In this document: piece after piece, positions 1 through 9,846 of the stretch
Layout: each line of letters begins with the position of its first letter
Numbering within the stretch: position 1 is the first letter of the stretch
From: CAZLKT01 sp964560205
GTDB lineage: Bacteria > Pseudomonadota > Alphaproteobacteria > Holosporales > Holosporaceae
NCBI GenBank assembly: GCA_964560205.1
Contig: CAZLKT010000003.1
Location: 1-64,000, forward strand
DNA: 64,000 bases
Direction of reading: 5' to 3'
Position numbers and translations under genes: made by a program
The notes under the pieces: model-generated
Databases searched by the model: none
What the model saw: only the letters and a program-made list of their open reading frames with translations
Told to the model about the DNA's origin: nothing

Positions 1-1
1 C

Positions 2-790
2 GCCGCGACAAACCTTCCGAAGACACCCTCCCCCACTACCATGGGTTGGAAAGACTTGGGACGCATCCTATTCAACATCACACAAAAATCTCCCGTGTAT
101 TACTATGGGTTTACCCTGGCGAGCATAGGAGCCGCAGCATCTTCTGCCATAACAGGTTCTCCTTTCCTAGGAGCAACGTCCCTGGCCCTTCTCATCCCCC
201 CTCTCACCGCACTTGGCTCTGCATTTCCAGCAGCATACGCCACCCGTAAAGCCATTAATGCCTTTCTGAAAAACCCTAAAGCAGCCCCTCTGAAGCTCCA
301 GCATATAAATGCCCTTACATGGGAAGACATCAATGGTGCATCCCTCTCCCATCTTGAGCGACTTTCTCGCCCCTTGCTCGACGCCCTCTGTCAAAAGGTC
401 CAGCACATGATCAGTCATACAAATAAGCCAAAAAAATATGCATATGTGATGTATGCCATAGAAGTTCGACAATATATCGATGATTTCCTCACGGGGCGTA
501 TAAAGGATCTTGACCCATGCATCCATGCATTTCGGGAGGTTGACGCGGAACGCATACGGCCAGAAACCGTACAAAGCCATATCCTAACAACAGACATTCC
601 CAAGCTTCACTATCAGCCCCTCAAAAAACTCCTGCAAACATCAAAGCTCAGCCCAGAACAGGTGGGGGCCATTACAGATATGCAGGCGTATTTTTTGACA
701 GAAAAGGATGTGCCGACCTCGTTGCGAAGATACCTCTCTCCGGAGGCCACGGATATGTTAAAAAATAAAAAGATAGATATACAGGAATAG
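2..790 (+). CDS. C-terminal part of a hydrophobic-hairpin repeat protein, unknown function
   Basis: I do not recognise this protein. The frame is open to the left window edge, so the ATG at 41 need not be the start and the gene probably begins outside. After that ATG, residues about 18-70 form an Ala/Gly-rich hydrophobic stretch that could be two membrane helices. The rest is helical and charged. Near the C terminus is a module (LL, then LSPEQV, then a YLSPEA-type segment before another L) that recurs three times in the giant protein ending at 15885, so the two belong to one lineage-specific group. The stop lies one base from the stop of convergent obgE, with no terminator between. Location in or across a membrane is inferred from hydrophobicity only. 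Confidence 0.6.
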   Translation, partial: AATNLPKTPSPTTMGWKDLGRILFNITQKSPVYYYGFTLASIGAAASSAITGSPFLGATSLALLIPPLTALGSAFPAAYATRKAINAFLKNPKAAPLKLQHINALTWEDINGASLSHLERLSRPLLDALCQKVQHMISHTNKPKKYAYVMYAIEVRQYIDDFLTGRIKDLDPCIHAFREVDAERIRPETVQSHILTTDIPKLHYQPLKKLLQTSKLSPEQVGAITDMQAYFLTEKDVPTSLRRYLSPEATDMLKNKKIDIQE

Positions 791-791
791 A

Positions 792-1784
792 CTAAACCTT
801 TTCCATGGCATCACAAAAAAGCGCATATACCAGAGCATCAAGCCCTTTACGGGTAACAGCAGAAAGCGACAAAACAGGTCGCCCCGTGTGCTGCTGGAGG
901 CAACGTACCTTTTCTTTCATCTCCTCAGCAGACAGGAGATCCGCCTTTGTGAGCACAATGTACTCTTTTCTCTGAGCCAAATCATGGCCATACATCTCCA
1001 GCTCCTGACGAATCACGCCATAGCCCTGAACCACATCCTCCATGGTGGCATCAATGCAATGGAGAAGCTTATGACAGCGTTCCGCATGGCCCAAAAATCG
1101 ATGCCCCAAGCCCCTGCCCTCATGGGCCCCCTCTATGAGCCCTGGCAAATCAGCTAAAACAAGCTCTCGCCCTTCGTAATATAAAAGGCCCAGCTCCGGA
1201 TAAAGGGTCGTAAACGGATACGCGCCGATTTTAGGATTTGCATGGGTAACGGTGGAAAGCAAAGTGGATTTTCCCGCATTGGGAAAGCCAATAAGGCCCA
1301 CATCGGCCAACAATTTCAGGCGCAAAATCACCCATTTTTCTTCCCGTGGTTGACCAGGAAGAGCTGTACGTGGCGCACGATTCCGCGACGTTTTAAAAGC
1401 TTCGTTGCCACACCCCCCGTGGCCCCCTCGACACACACTCATATCTGCATCATGGGAAATCAAATCCGCAATGAGCCAATTGTATTCCGCATCCCATATC
1501 TCAGTGCCCACCGGCACTTCCAGCACAAGGGGAAGACCCGCCTTCCCTGCTCTGCTATACCCCGCACCATGGGCACCGTTTTCCGCACAAAAATGCTGTC
1601 GATAGCGAAAATCCACCAGCGTGTTCAGATGACGCGTGGCGCGAAAAATCACATCGCCTCCACGTCCACCATTACCACCATTGGGGCCACCATAGGCAAT
1701 GTTTCGTTCTCGGCGAAAGCTGATACAGCCGTTTCCACCGTTTCCACTTGCAACAAAAATCTTTGCCTCATCCACAAAATTCAT
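792..1784 (-). CDS. obgE: GTPase ObgE/CgtA
   Basis: Ribosome-associated GTPase acting late in 50S assembly and in stress signalling. The Gly-rich Obg fold fills residues 1-155 (SGNGGNG, GGPNGGNGG, GGHGG). The G domain follows: P-loop GFPNAGKST at 166-174, switch region TTLYPELG, DLPG at 212-215, TKAD at 279-282 and SAVTRKG near 308. At 330 residues it lacks the extra C-terminal OCT domain of some Gram-positive homologues, as is usual in proteobacteria. It lies 8 bp downstream of lpdA on the same strand. Its usual upstream partners rplU-rpmA are not here. Confidence 0.97.
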   Translation of the reverse strand: MNFVDEAKIFVASGNGGNGCISFRRERNIAYGGPNGGNGGRGGDVIFRATRHLNTLVDFRYRQHFCAENGAHGAGYSRAGKAGLPLVLEVPVGTEIWDAEYNWLIADLISHDADMSVCRGGHGGCGNEAFKTSRNRAPRTALPGQPREEKWVILRLKLLADVGLIGFPNAGKSTLLSTVTHANPKIGAYPFTTLYPELGLLYYEGRELVLADLPGLIEGAHEGRGLGHRFLGHAERCHKLLHCIDATMEDVVQGYGVIRQELEMYGHDLAQRKEYIVLTKADLLSAEEMKEKVRCLQQHTGRPVLSLSAVTRKGLDALVYALFCDAMEKV

Positions 1785-1792
1785 GATTACAT

Positions 1793-3235
1793 CTATGCCT
1801 TATGGAGAGCTCGCCCGTCCGCATCTAAACAAGCCTCATGCATGGCCTCCGAAAGCGTTGGGTGAGGAAAAATAATATGCTGGAGGTCCTCCTTGGTGGC
1901 TTCCAGACTCTTGGCCACAACAAACCCCTGAATGAGCTCTGTCACGCCAGAACCTATCATATGGGCCCCCAAAAGCTCCCCTGTTTTTTCCTCAAAAATC
2001 ACTTTAATCATGCCATCGGTCTCTCCATGAGCCATGGCCTGTCCATTGGCTGCAAAAGGAAACCGGCCAACCTTCACAGCATATCCTTTCTGACGAGCAT
2101 CCTCTTCCCTGAGCCCCACACTGGCGATCTGAGGGGTGCTATATACACACGCAGGAATACAACTACGATTCATGGGATGCACTGGAAGCCCCATCATGGC
2201 CTCCACACACAGAATCCCCTCGTGACTGGCTTTGTGAGCAAGCCACGGCCCTGCAGTGACATCCCCAATGGCATAAAGCCCATGCTCCTCCGTTTCGTTG
2301 TAATCATTCACCGCAATGCGTCCAGATTCCACGCGTGCCTTTGTGTTTTCCAGGCCCATATTCTTGGTATTTGCCTCTATGCCCACAGCCAAAAGCACTT
2401 TATCACCTGTCCAAACCACAGGGGCCGCATCCTTCCCCGGGGGTACAGCAGTGACCTTCATCTCCTTCCCCTTCTCCTCAAAGGCTTTCAGCTGATGGTT
2501 CACAAGAAACTCTATGCCCTTTTTTTGAAAGATCTTCTGTGCCAACAACGCAATTTCCTCATCTTCTGTCATGAGCACATGGGGTTGCGCCTCAAGAAGC
2601 GTCACCTGAGTGCCCAAAGCATTATAAAAATGCGCAAACTCTATGCCAATGGCGCCCCCCCCCACAATAAAGAGCTTTTCAGGAATCTCTGTGGCCATCA
2701 TTGCCTCTTTGGAGGTCCATACAATTTCCCTCTTCTCAGGAAAAATAGCGGGCAAAGTCCGGCTGCGTGCTCCCGTTGCCACCATAACCTTTTTGGTCTG
2801 AAGCACATGCTCACACGACGCTTTTGATGGCTCCTTAGACGGATATTGCGGAAGCACACCAAGGGAAAATACATCCTTCTCCTTGGAGAAAATATACCCC
2901 CACCCTTTATAAACCGTAACCCCATGTTTTCGCAAAAGCACGTGAATGCCCTGAGAAAGCTTTGTCGCCACATCTCGAGAGCGCTGTACCATGGTTCGAA
3001 TATGAGCAACAACATTGGATGTTTCTATACCATAGGAAGAAAGCTCTTGAGCTTTTTTAAACAGCTCTCCGCTTTTCAAAAGAGACTTTGTGGGAATACA
3101 TCCCCAATTGAGGCATGTCCCACCGAGGGACTCCGCCTCTATCACTGCCACTTTCATCCCAAGCTGTGCGCCGCGAATAGCCGCAACGTACCCTCCGGGA
3201 CCTGCACCAATAACCACAAGATCATATGTAAGCAT
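1793..3235 (-). CDS. lpdA: Dihydrolipoyl dehydrogenase (E3)
   Basis: FAD-dependent E3 subunit that reoxidises dihydrolipoyl groups of 2-oxoacid dehydrogenase complexes (pyruvate or 2-oxoglutarate dehydrogenase) with NAD+. Visible features are the FAD site GAGPGG at 10-15, the redox disulfide CLNWGC at 41-46, the NAD site GGGAIGIEF near residue 190, a second FAD contact at AIGDV, and the C-terminal catalytic HPTLSE near 458. The length of 480 is slightly above the usual 465. No E1 or E2 gene is in the window, so which complex it serves cannot be told. It sits between the hydrolase gene (37 bp upstream) and obgE, probably co-transcribed. Confidence 0.96.
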   Translation of the reverse strand: MLTYDLVVIGAGPGGYVAAIRGAQLGMKVAVIEAESLGGTCLNWGCIPTKSLLKSGELFKKAQELSSYGIETSNVVAHIRTMVQRSRDVATKLSQGIHVLLRKHGVTVYKGWGYIFSKEKDVFSLGVLPQYPSKEPSKASCEHVLQTKKVMVATGARSRTLPAIFPEKREIVWTSKEAMMATEIPEKLFIVGGGAIGIEFAHFYNALGTQVTLLEAQPHVLMTEDEEIALLAQKIFQKKGIEFLVNHQLKAFEEKGKEMKVTAVPPGKDAAPVVWTGDKVLLAVGIEANTKNMGLENTKARVESGRIAVNDYNETEEHGLYAIGDVTAGPWLAHKASHEGILCVEAMMGLPVHPMNRSCIPACVYSTPQIASVGLREEDARQKGYAVKVGRFPFAANGQAMAHGETDGMIKVIFEEKTGELLGAHMIGSGVTELIQGFVVAKSLEATKEDLQHIIFPHPTLSEAMHEACLDADGRALHKA

Positions 3236-3272
3236 TATTCTGCCTGTTCAAAAACCACTGCACTGGATTATT

Positions 3273-3956
3273 TTATCCAGCTTTTGCCAATAAAGCATCC
3301 CCTCCTTGTTCCCTTTGTTGAGAAATATGCTCAACAAGGCATTGCTCCAACTGATCCAGCTGCTCTGAAAAAAAGTGATCCGCCTTCGGAATCACATGGA
3401 AAGCAATCTTATGGCCTCTGCGTTGGAGAGAAAGCGTATTAGCCAGCTTTGCCACCCCTTCCTCAGGCACCACGTCATCCATTTCTCCATGAATAATGAG
3501 GCCTGGCACTGGGCACGGGGCCAAGAAATTAAAGTCATGAAAGTTTGTAGGAGGACAGACAATGGAGAAATACTGGCACTCCGGCCGTCGCATGAGAATC
3601 TGCATGGCAACCCACGATCCCAGAGAGAACCCAGCCACCCACTTGGGAGAAAGGGGAGAAAGATTTTTGCAGAGCCAATCCCAACAAAAGGCAGCGTCCA
3701 TGACCTCCCCCTCGTTCTCCACATAGGTCCCTTGGGACTTACCACACCCACGAAAATTAAACCGTATCACATCAAACCCTTGACTGATAAATGCATGATA
3801 CATGGTGTATATCACTGGATGAGAAAGGGTTCCCTCCTTGGGATGAGGAGGAACAATCATCACAACAGGTGCAGGTGTTGACGCATGTCTTTGTGGGGCA
3901 CGATGATAGTGCACTTCTAAGAATCCTTCAGGACCCGGGATCATAATAAGGGACAT
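3273..3956 (-). CDS. Alpha/beta hydrolase, serine type
   Basis: Small single-domain alpha/beta hydrolase of 227 residues. The nucleophile elbow is GFSLGSW with Ser111. Asp160 or Asp161 follows the strand LIIHGEMDD, and His194 in KADHFF completes the triad. FNFRGCGKS near 67-74 is the oxyanion-region strand typical of the group. Close bacterial relatives are annotated only as alpha/beta superfamily hydrolases (COG2945-like), so the substrate is unknown. There is no signal peptide, suggesting a cytosolic enzyme. It is the first gene of the minus-strand run hydrolase-lpdA-obgE, and its promoter should lie in the AT-rich region 3957-4499. Confidence 0.8.
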   Translation of the reverse strand: MSLIMIPGPEGFLEVHYHRAPQRHASTPAPVVMIVPPHPKEGTLSHPVIYTMYHAFISQGFDVIRFNFRGCGKSQGTYVENEGEVMDAAFCWDWLCKNLSPLSPKWVAGFSLGSWVAMQILMRRPECQYFSIVCPPTNFHDFNFLAPCPVPGLIIHGEMDDVVPEEGVAKLANTLSLQRRGHKIAFHVIPKADHFFSEQLDQLEQCLVEHISQQREQGGDALLAKAG

Positions 3957-4420
3957 GATTTTTCCGTAATATATCTAACTCACAACAGAATAGTGTATTT
4001 TTAACAAAATGTAAAGATTTTTCTTTTTTCTATAAAAAGGTATAAAAGAGCTACCAAAAACCCCTTATATTACTTGAGAAAACGGGAAGTTTTTCATAAA
4101 AAAAATAGAAGATTTTTTCCAAAACATTCCACTGTTTTTCCTCAATTTTCAAAAAATACATAAAAAAATTTCCCTTACCCATCATCTTGATACAAAAAAT
4201 TTTTTACTGCAAGATGCCATGGAAACAAAAATTTCTTTTTTATAGAAATTTTAGAGAAAATTTTATGCATCCTCCTCTTTTCAGTATGTTCTCTATTTCC
4301 TCACGTGATACTTTTTTCATAAATTTCTTCTATGGTGTCAAAAAATATCTTGTTTTCTGTGGTCATACCATGAAAGCGTCCATAAAAAATGAGAAAAGTA
4401 TGGTGGGAAGTATGGGCAGC
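3957..4420. other. AT-rich divergent intergenic region
   Basis: Very AT-rich spacer between the minus-strand hydrolase and plus-strand ftsH. A 91-codon ORF on the plus strand (4187-4462) has no convincing ribosome site and low-complexity Phe/Met-rich composition, and I do not accept it. The stretch presumably carries the promoter for the hydrolase-lpdA-obgE run. The likely ftsH promoter lies at its right end and is listed separately. Confidence 0.5.
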
Positions 4421-4449
4421 TTGTTTTTCTATGCCATATCTCTTATGAT
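4421..4449 (+). promoter_or_regulatory. Probable ftsH promoter
   Basis: TTGTTT (4421-4426), a 17-bp spacer and TATGAT (4444-4449) give a sigma-70-like element. Transcription would start near 4456, about 50 bases before the preferred ftsH start. Assigned by eye. Confidence 0.4.
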
Positions 4450-4505
4450 TTCTCCTATGTAACAAAAAGTTTTTTTGATTTTTGTGTATATGAGAGGGGG
4501 TGGGC

Positions 4506-6440
4506 GTGTTTTATTTCAAGAAAAAAGGCAAGAGCCTTGCCTTGTGGGTTATCATTATTTTGTGCATTGTATCGATCTTTCATTTGTACAATGGAAGCTT
4601 TCAGAAAGAGCATGTAAGGATTTCTCTTTCTGAGTTTGTGGCCCAGATAGAGGCAGAAAAAGTTCAAGAGGTCACCATTAAAGAACAAGATATTTATGGC
4701 ATCAAAAAGGATGGCACAGAGTTTTCTACCCATGCGCCAAGATCCTTCAGCCCTGTTTCCTTGCTCCTCGAGAAAGGCGTTCCCTTCCGTGCGGAACCTC
4801 AAGACACATCCTCTTTCACAATTTTTGCCCTTTTTCAACTTATTATCCAGCTTCTGGTCTTCGGCGGCATTTTGTTTTTTTTCTTCCGCCAAATGCAAAG
4901 CAACAGTGGGAAAGCCATTGGATTTGGACGGTCTCGAGCAAAGCTCTCTGATCCAGAAAAAAGCACCGTGGTTTTTGATGATGTGGCAGGCATTGATGAA
5001 GCAAAAAAAGATTTACAAGAAGTGGTGGAGTTTTTAAAACATCCAGAAAGATTTCAAAAAATTGGTGCACGAATTCCAAAAGGAGTGCTTTTAGTGGGGC
5101 CCCCTGGTTCGGGAAAAACACTTTTGGCAAAGGCCATTGCTGGGGAAGCCAAAGTACCATTTTTTTCCATTTCTGGGTCTGATTTTGTAGAGATTTTTGT
5201 TGGTGTTGGTGCAAGCCGTGTGAGAGATCTTTTTGCTCAGGCAAAACAGAGCGCTCCTTGTATCATCTTCATTGATGAAATTGATGCGGTGGGACGACAC
5301 AGAGGTATTGGCATTGGTGGAGGTAATGATGAAAGAGAGCAGACGTTAAACCAGCTTTTGGTGGAAATGGATGGCTTCGACAAGAGAGAAGAAGTGATTG
5401 TGGTGGCGGCCACCAATCGAGCAGATGTCCTTGATCCTGCCCTTCGTCGCCCTGGACGTTTTGATCGGCAAATTTCCGTGGGACTTTTAGATATTCGTGG
5501 GCGAGAAGCGGTACTTCGTACACACATAAAAAATATACAGGTCGCCCCCGATGTGAACACCTTTGTTCTTGCACAGGGGACTCAAGGCTTCTCGGGAGCG
5601 GATCTGGCAAACCTTGTCAATGAAGCAGCATTACGAGCGGCTAAACGTCATGCCCTCCAGGTAGCAATGAGGGACTTTGAACAAAGTCGTGACAAGATGA
5701 TTATGGGGCCAGAAAGGCGGTTTGCAATAAAGGAAGAAGAAAAGCGTTTAACCGCCTATCATGAGGCAGGACACGCTGTGGTGGCATACCATTCCCCAAA
5801 TTCTAACCCCATTTATAAAGCCACCATCGAACATCGAGGAGAAAGCCTTGGAATGGTTGTTCGTCTTCCAGAAGATGACCAACTTTTCATCAGCAAAAAA
5901 AAGCTGGAAGCTGATATGGCAGTGGCCATGGGAGGACGTGCGGCTGAAGAAATGATTTTTGGAAAAGAGTCCGTGACAACGGGGGCCGCATCAGACTTTC
6001 AAATGGCAACAAAACTGGCCAGAAATATGGTGGTGCACTGGGGCATGAGTGACACATTGGGCCCCATTTCCTACGGCAAGCAAAGCCATGGGGATCAAGA
6101 CCTTTCTGATGATTTGAATAATCGCATCGATGAAGAGGTACGACGCATTGTGGAAGCATCCTGTACCCAGGCCAAAAAGATTTTGTCTCAACACAGAGAA
6201 CATTTGGATCTTCTGGCAGAGGCACTTTTAAAATACGAAACCCTCACAGGGGAAGAGGTGAAAAAACTCTTTACCACAGGAAGCATGGATTTTAAGGAGA
6301 AGGAATTAAAGGAACTGGAAAAAGATGCTTCTGCCCCGCCCCCAGACTCTTCAGCAAAAACAAAACAGAAAAAAAGAAAAAAAACTCCACAAAAAAACGC
6401 TCCTGTGGAAAACGTCTCCACAGCTCCCCACGTGGGATAA
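4506..6440 (+). CDS. ftsH: ATP-dependent zinc metalloprotease FtsH
   Basis: Membrane-anchored AAA protease that extracts and degrades membrane and misfolded proteins. In order: TM helix about residues 10-28, periplasmic domain, second TM about 105-127, AAA domain with Walker A GPPGSGKT and Walker B IIFIDE, SRH region ([17 protein letters not shown]), and a peptidase with the zinc site HEAGH near 419-423. The start is a GTG. The GTG at 4500 directly abuts the purine-rich GAGAGGGG (4492-4499), leaving no spacing, so the GTG at 4506 is preferred and gives 644 residues. The C terminus carries a Lys- and Pro-rich tail of about 50 residues beyond the peptidase core. Its usual alphaproteobacterial neighbours tilS and folP are absent. 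Confidence 0.97.
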   Translation: MFYFKKKGKSLALWVIIILCIVSIFHLYNGSFQKEHVRISLSEFVAQIEAEKVQEVTIKEQDIYGIKKDGTEFSTHAPRSFSPVSLLLEKGVPFRAEPQDTSSFTIFALFQLIIQLLVFGGILFFFFRQMQSNSGKAIGFGRSRAKLSDPEKSTVVFDDVAGIDEAKKDLQEVVEFLKHPERFQKIGARIPKGVLLVGPPGSGKTLLAKAIAGEAKVPFFSISGSDFVEIFVGVGASRVRDLFAQAKQSAPCIIFIDEIDAVGRHRGIGIGGGNDEREQTLNQLLVEMDGFDKREEVIVVAATNRADVLDPALRRPGRFDRQISVGLLDIRGREAVLRTHIKNIQVAPDVNTFVLAQGTQGFSGADLANLVNEAALRAAKRHALQVAMRDFEQSRDKMIMGPERRFAIKEEEKRLTAYHEAGHAVVAYHSPNSNPIYKATIEHRGESLGMVVRLPEDDQLFISKKKLEADMAVAMGGRAAEEMIFGKESVTTGAASDFQMATKLARNMVVHWGMSDTLGPISYGKQSHGDQDLSDDLNNRIDEEVRRIVEASCTQAKKILSQHREHLDLLAEALLKYETLTGEEVKKLFTTGSMDFKEKELKELEKDASAPPPDSSAKTKQKKRKKTPQKNAPVENVSTAPHVG

Positions 6441-6517
6441 ACGTGGGATAAACCCTGGCCGTGAGAAAATGTGCCCCTCTCTTTCAGGGGGAGATCACAA
6501 GAAAAGGAAATGGTTAT

Positions 6518-7804
6518 ATGACAGAAAAAAATGCATCCCATATCACACCCCAAAAACTCTCCCATGTGTCGTACAGAGGGTGGGGTGTCTTGCTCATTAT
6601 AAACCTTTTTTATGGGTTTCAGTTTTTCCTTCGAAGCTCACCCAATGCCATGAAGGGTTATCTGATGTCCTCTTTTCTCATAGATGTCCAACTTTTTGGA
6701 CTTTTTACGTCTGCCTACTATTGGACATATTCCCTTCTGCAAATCCCCATTGGCATTTTTTTAGATATGTACGGCCCGAAGAACATCTTGCGATGGGGCA
6801 TGCTTTTATGCGTCATGGGGGCATTGCTTTTTGCATATGCCCCTGTTTTCAGCGTGGCTATTATAGGGCGATGCCTCATTGGCGCGGGGGCGGCGGTGTC
6901 TTTTATTGGAAGCGTTCGCATGAACACTCTCTGGGTTCCGCCATCGAGTTTGGCCTTCATCATCGGCCTTTTGTCCTCTTCAGGAAAAATTGGAGGAGCC
7001 TGTGCCAACGCCGTTTTGCCAAAATGGATTTCTGTTGCTCCCTCTTTGCACCACGTTTTATGGGTGCTCACCTTGGTAGGGGGGCTTTTAACCATCCTTT
7101 TCTGGATGTTTGGAAAAAATGGTCCCAAAGACGCCTTTCATAAAAAAGACCCTCTGAGCATAAAGGACCTTCGCTCTACCCTCTATCACCTTCTCACGTC
7201 CCCCCTCATCTGGAAATTAGGCATATATGGATATGCCATGTACTTGGCCCTCTCTGTTTTCACAGATGGGTACTCCATTGCATTTTTGCAAAAATCTCTA
7301 GAGGTTCCCCATGAAATGGCGGAAAATTTAGCATCCCTTACACCACTTGGATCCTGCTGCGGTGCCGCCATTATTTCTTTCTTTTCTGATTATATGCAAA
7401 AACGAAAAGTTTTTCTGTGCGGAGCAGCCATCCTCACCCTCATGTGGAGCAGCCTCATCTTTTTCTGCCATGGTCTTCCCATATGGATGGCCGGCACAGC
7501 ACTTTTCTTTTTCGGATTCTTTTCTGGAGGGCAGATTCTCATTTTTGCCGTTGCTGCACAAAATTTTCCACCACGATGCGCCGGCATTGCTGTGGGCATT
7601 GTCAACTCCATTTTAATGGCGGGCGGCGCTTTGCATAACCCCATGGTAGGAAGCATTCTCAAGTATCTCGGTGATGACTCTCTTCTCAGTTATCGTATAG
7701 CATTCAGCACCTTATCTTTATTCTTTCTCTGTGCCGTACTTTTTTCTTTTTTTCTCTCGGAAACTTATCCCAAAAAGCTTTCGTCAGATATGTTCACAAA
7801 ATAA
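6518..7804 (+). CDS. Major facilitator superfamily transporter
   Basis: Polytopic inner-membrane carrier of 428 residues with about twelve hydrophobic helices. The MFS loop signature appears between helices 2 and 3 as GIFLDMYGPKN, and GRCLIGAGAA lies in helix 4. A longer reading frame begins at GTG 6461, but the ATG at 6518 has AAAAGGA 9 bases upstream and precedes the first helix sensibly. It lies 78 bp after ftsH. The substrate cannot be read from the sequence. In reduced host-associated bacteria, such carriers often import metabolites or osmolytes, but that is context only. Confidence 0.85.
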   Translation: MTEKNASHITPQKLSHVSYRGWGVLLIINLFYGFQFFLRSSPNAMKGYLMSSFLIDVQLFGLFTSAYYWTYSLLQIPIGIFLDMYGPKNILRWGMLLCVMGALLFAYAPVFSVAIIGRCLIGAGAAVSFIGSVRMNTLWVPPSSLAFIIGLLSSSGKIGGACANAVLPKWISVAPSLHHVLWVLTLVGGLLTILFWMFGKNGPKDAFHKKDPLSIKDLRSTLYHLLTSPLIWKLGIYGYAMYLALSVFTDGYSIAFLQKSLEVPHEMAENLASLTPLGSCCGAAIISFFSDYMQKRKVFLCGAAILTLMWSSLIFFCHGLPIWMAGTALFFFGFFSGGQILIFAVAAQNFPPRCAGIAVGIVNSILMAGGALHNPMVGSILKYLGDDSLLSYRIAFSTLSLFFLCAVLFSFFLSETYPKKLSSDMFTK

Positions 7805-7849
7805 TTTTTTTTGTATACTGCACTGTGTACAACATAGAAAGAAAGCTTT

Positions 7850-9811
7850 ATGGTCTCCGTTTTCGTTCCATCCCTTCAACAGGCCCCCTTCACTTTTCCC
7901 CACAGTTCGCCCACGGGGCAAGATGTGCTTCACAAAGCACAAGCCACCATGGGGGATGAGGAGGCAACCTCTGTGGTGGGTGTAAAAATTGGGGAAAAAA
8001 TTTATGACCTCTCCACCCCACTGGATGAAGATGTGGTGTTGTCCTTTGTCAGCACAGCATCGCCGGAGGGCCTCGAAATTTTGCGACACAGCACAGCCCA
8101 CGTGTTGGCTCAGGCTGTGAAGGAGCTGTATCCACATGCCCAGCTGGCCATAGGACCAGTCATCGAAAATGGTTTTTATTATGATGTGTGCCATGATGTC
8201 CCGTTTCAACCCAAAGACCTGGAGGCCATCACTGCACGCATGAAGGAAATCGTAGACCGAGACCTTCCTGTGCATCGTCATTGCTGGACCAAGGCCGCCG
8301 CCCTGGATTTTTTCGGCACCCACCATGAGCGCTTTAAAAAAGAGCTCATCGAAGCTTTTCCCGAGGAAGAAACCATTTCTGTATACACCCAAGGGGACTT
8401 TACCGATCTCTGTCGAGGCCCCCATGTGCCCTCCACAAAACATGTGGGCAATGGATTCGCTCTGACAAAGGTATCCGGTGCATATTGGAGAGGCGATCAA
8501 AAGAATGTCCAGTTGCAAAGAATTTATGGCACTGCGTGGCCCTCTGAAGAAGCCCTCACAGCATACCTGCACCAACAAGCGGAGGCAGAAAAGAGAGACC
8601 ATCGAAAAATCGGAAAAGACATGGAGCTTTTCCACTTTCAACCAGAAGCACCAGGAAATGTATTCTGGCATCCCCAGGGGTGGGCCATCTATCAGCTTCT
8701 TCAGTCTTATATCCAGGAAAAGCTTCGCGGCCATTATCATGAAATTAACACACCCCAGGTGATATCCTGCTCCCTCTGGCAAAAATCCGGACATTGGGAT
8801 GTTTTTCGTAAAAACATGGTGACCATTACCCACAACGATGCCCTCTATGCCTTAAAGCCCATGAGCTGTCCCTGCCATATTCAAATTTTTAACCAGGGCA
8901 TCAAAAGCTATCGAGATTTGCCTTTGCGGTATGCGGAGTTTGGTCGTGTGACCCGTGAGGAGCCGTCGGGAGCCCTGGCAGGACTCATGCGACTTCGAGC
9001 CTTTGTACAGGACGATGGACACATTTTCTGTACCCCAGAGCAACTTGTGCAGGAGGCAAAAACTTTTTGCGAAACGTTGTTCCACATCTATCATGAGCTT
9101 GGGTTCACAGATATCCTTGTGCGCTTTTCCACACGACCAGATGAACGCATTGGCTCAGATGAGCTCTGGGATTATGCGGAAAGCTCCTTAAAAGCGGGAG
9201 CAGACGCAGCGGGTCTTTCCTGCGTTCATTTTCCCAAGGAGGGAGCTTTTTATGGGCCGAAACTGGAGTTTGTGCTGAAAGATAGCATGGGACGCCTCTG
9301 GCAATGCGGCACACTTCAAGCAGACTTTATGATGCCAGAACGTCTCAATGCACACTATGTGGACAAAGATGGCACTGAACGACCTTGTGTCATGCTTCAT
9401 CGTGCCATCTTAGGCTCCATGGAGCGATTCATAGGTGTGTTGCTTGAACATACTGGGGGGTGGCTCCCATTGTGGTTGGCCCCCACACAATTAGCTGTTG
9501 TAACCATAACCGAAAAGGTTTTAGAATATGGGAAAAAGGTGGCCAACGTTTTTCGGGAAGGTGACATTCGGATGATAGAGGATTTTCGTCAGGAAAAGCT
9601 CGGATACAAAATCAGAGAGCACACGCAGAAGAAGGTCCCATACATAGCAATCATTGGTGCCAAAGAGGCAGAAAACGGCACCATTACCCTTCGGTGGGCC
9701 ACAGGGGAGGACCACAGTTTTCCTCTGGAAGAGGCGCTGTTCCGCATCACCCATCATAGCAAAAGCAGAAACCCTTCTGCATTCTTTTCCATAAACGACA
9801 CACCATTATAA
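7850..9811 (+). CDS. thrS: Threonyl-tRNA synthetase
   Basis: Class II synthetase that charges tRNA-Thr and edits mischarged Ser. An N-terminal TGS-like region (to about residue 65) is followed by the editing domain with HxxxH at 80-84 (HSTAH) and the second metal pair in LCRGPH. The catalytic core has PMSCPCH, where Cys binds the active-site zinc, motif 2 around YAEFGRVTREEPSGAL, and motif 3 in MLHRAILGSMERF. The anticodon-binding domain is C-terminal. The length of 653 fits the family. An AGAAAG ribosome site precedes ATG 7850. infC follows after 35 bp, the classical thrS-infC pair. A weak promoter (TTCACA, 15 bp, TATACT at 7814-7819) lies upstream. Confidence 0.98.
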   Translation: MVSVFVPSLQQAPFTFPHSSPTGQDVLHKAQATMGDEEATSVVGVKIGEKIYDLSTPLDEDVVLSFVSTASPEGLEILRHSTAHVLAQAVKELYPHAQLAIGPVIENGFYYDVCHDVPFQPKDLEAITARMKEIVDRDLPVHRHCWTKAAALDFFGTHHERFKKELIEAFPEEETISVYTQGDFTDLCRGPHVPSTKHVGNGFALTKVSGAYWRGDQKNVQLQRIYGTAWPSEEALTAYLHQQAEAEKRDHRKIGKDMELFHFQPEAPGNVFWHPQGWAIYQLLQSYIQEKLRGHYHEINTPQVISCSLWQKSGHWDVFRKNMVTITHNDALYALKPMSCPCHIQIFNQGIKSYRDLPLRYAEFGRVTREEPSGALAGLMRLRAFVQDDGHIFCTPEQLVQEAKTFCETLFHIYHELGFTDILVRFSTRPDERIGSDELWDYAESSLKAGADAAGLSCVHFPKEGAFYGPKLEFVLKDSMGRLWQCGTLQADFMMPERLNAHYVDKDGTERPCVMLHRAILGSMERFIGVLLEHTGGWLPLWLAPTQLAVVTITEKVLEYGKKVANVFREGDIRMIEDFRQEKLGYKIREHTQKKVPYIAIIGAKEAENGTITLRWATGEDHSFPLEEALFRITHHSKSRNPSAFFSINDTPL

Positions 9812-9846
9812 CATTATTTCATTCATTATGAGGGGGAGGTATCACG

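Noticed and set aside
4187..4462. 91-codon plus-strand ORF upstream of ftsH
   Set aside because: Low-complexity Phe/Met/Ser composition in an AT-rich spacer, no ribosome site, and it overlaps the likely ftsH promoter.
6427..6455. CCCACGTGGG palindrome and doubled CGTGGGATAAA at the end of ftsH as a terminator
   Set aside because: No loop and no T run; a small direct repeat only.
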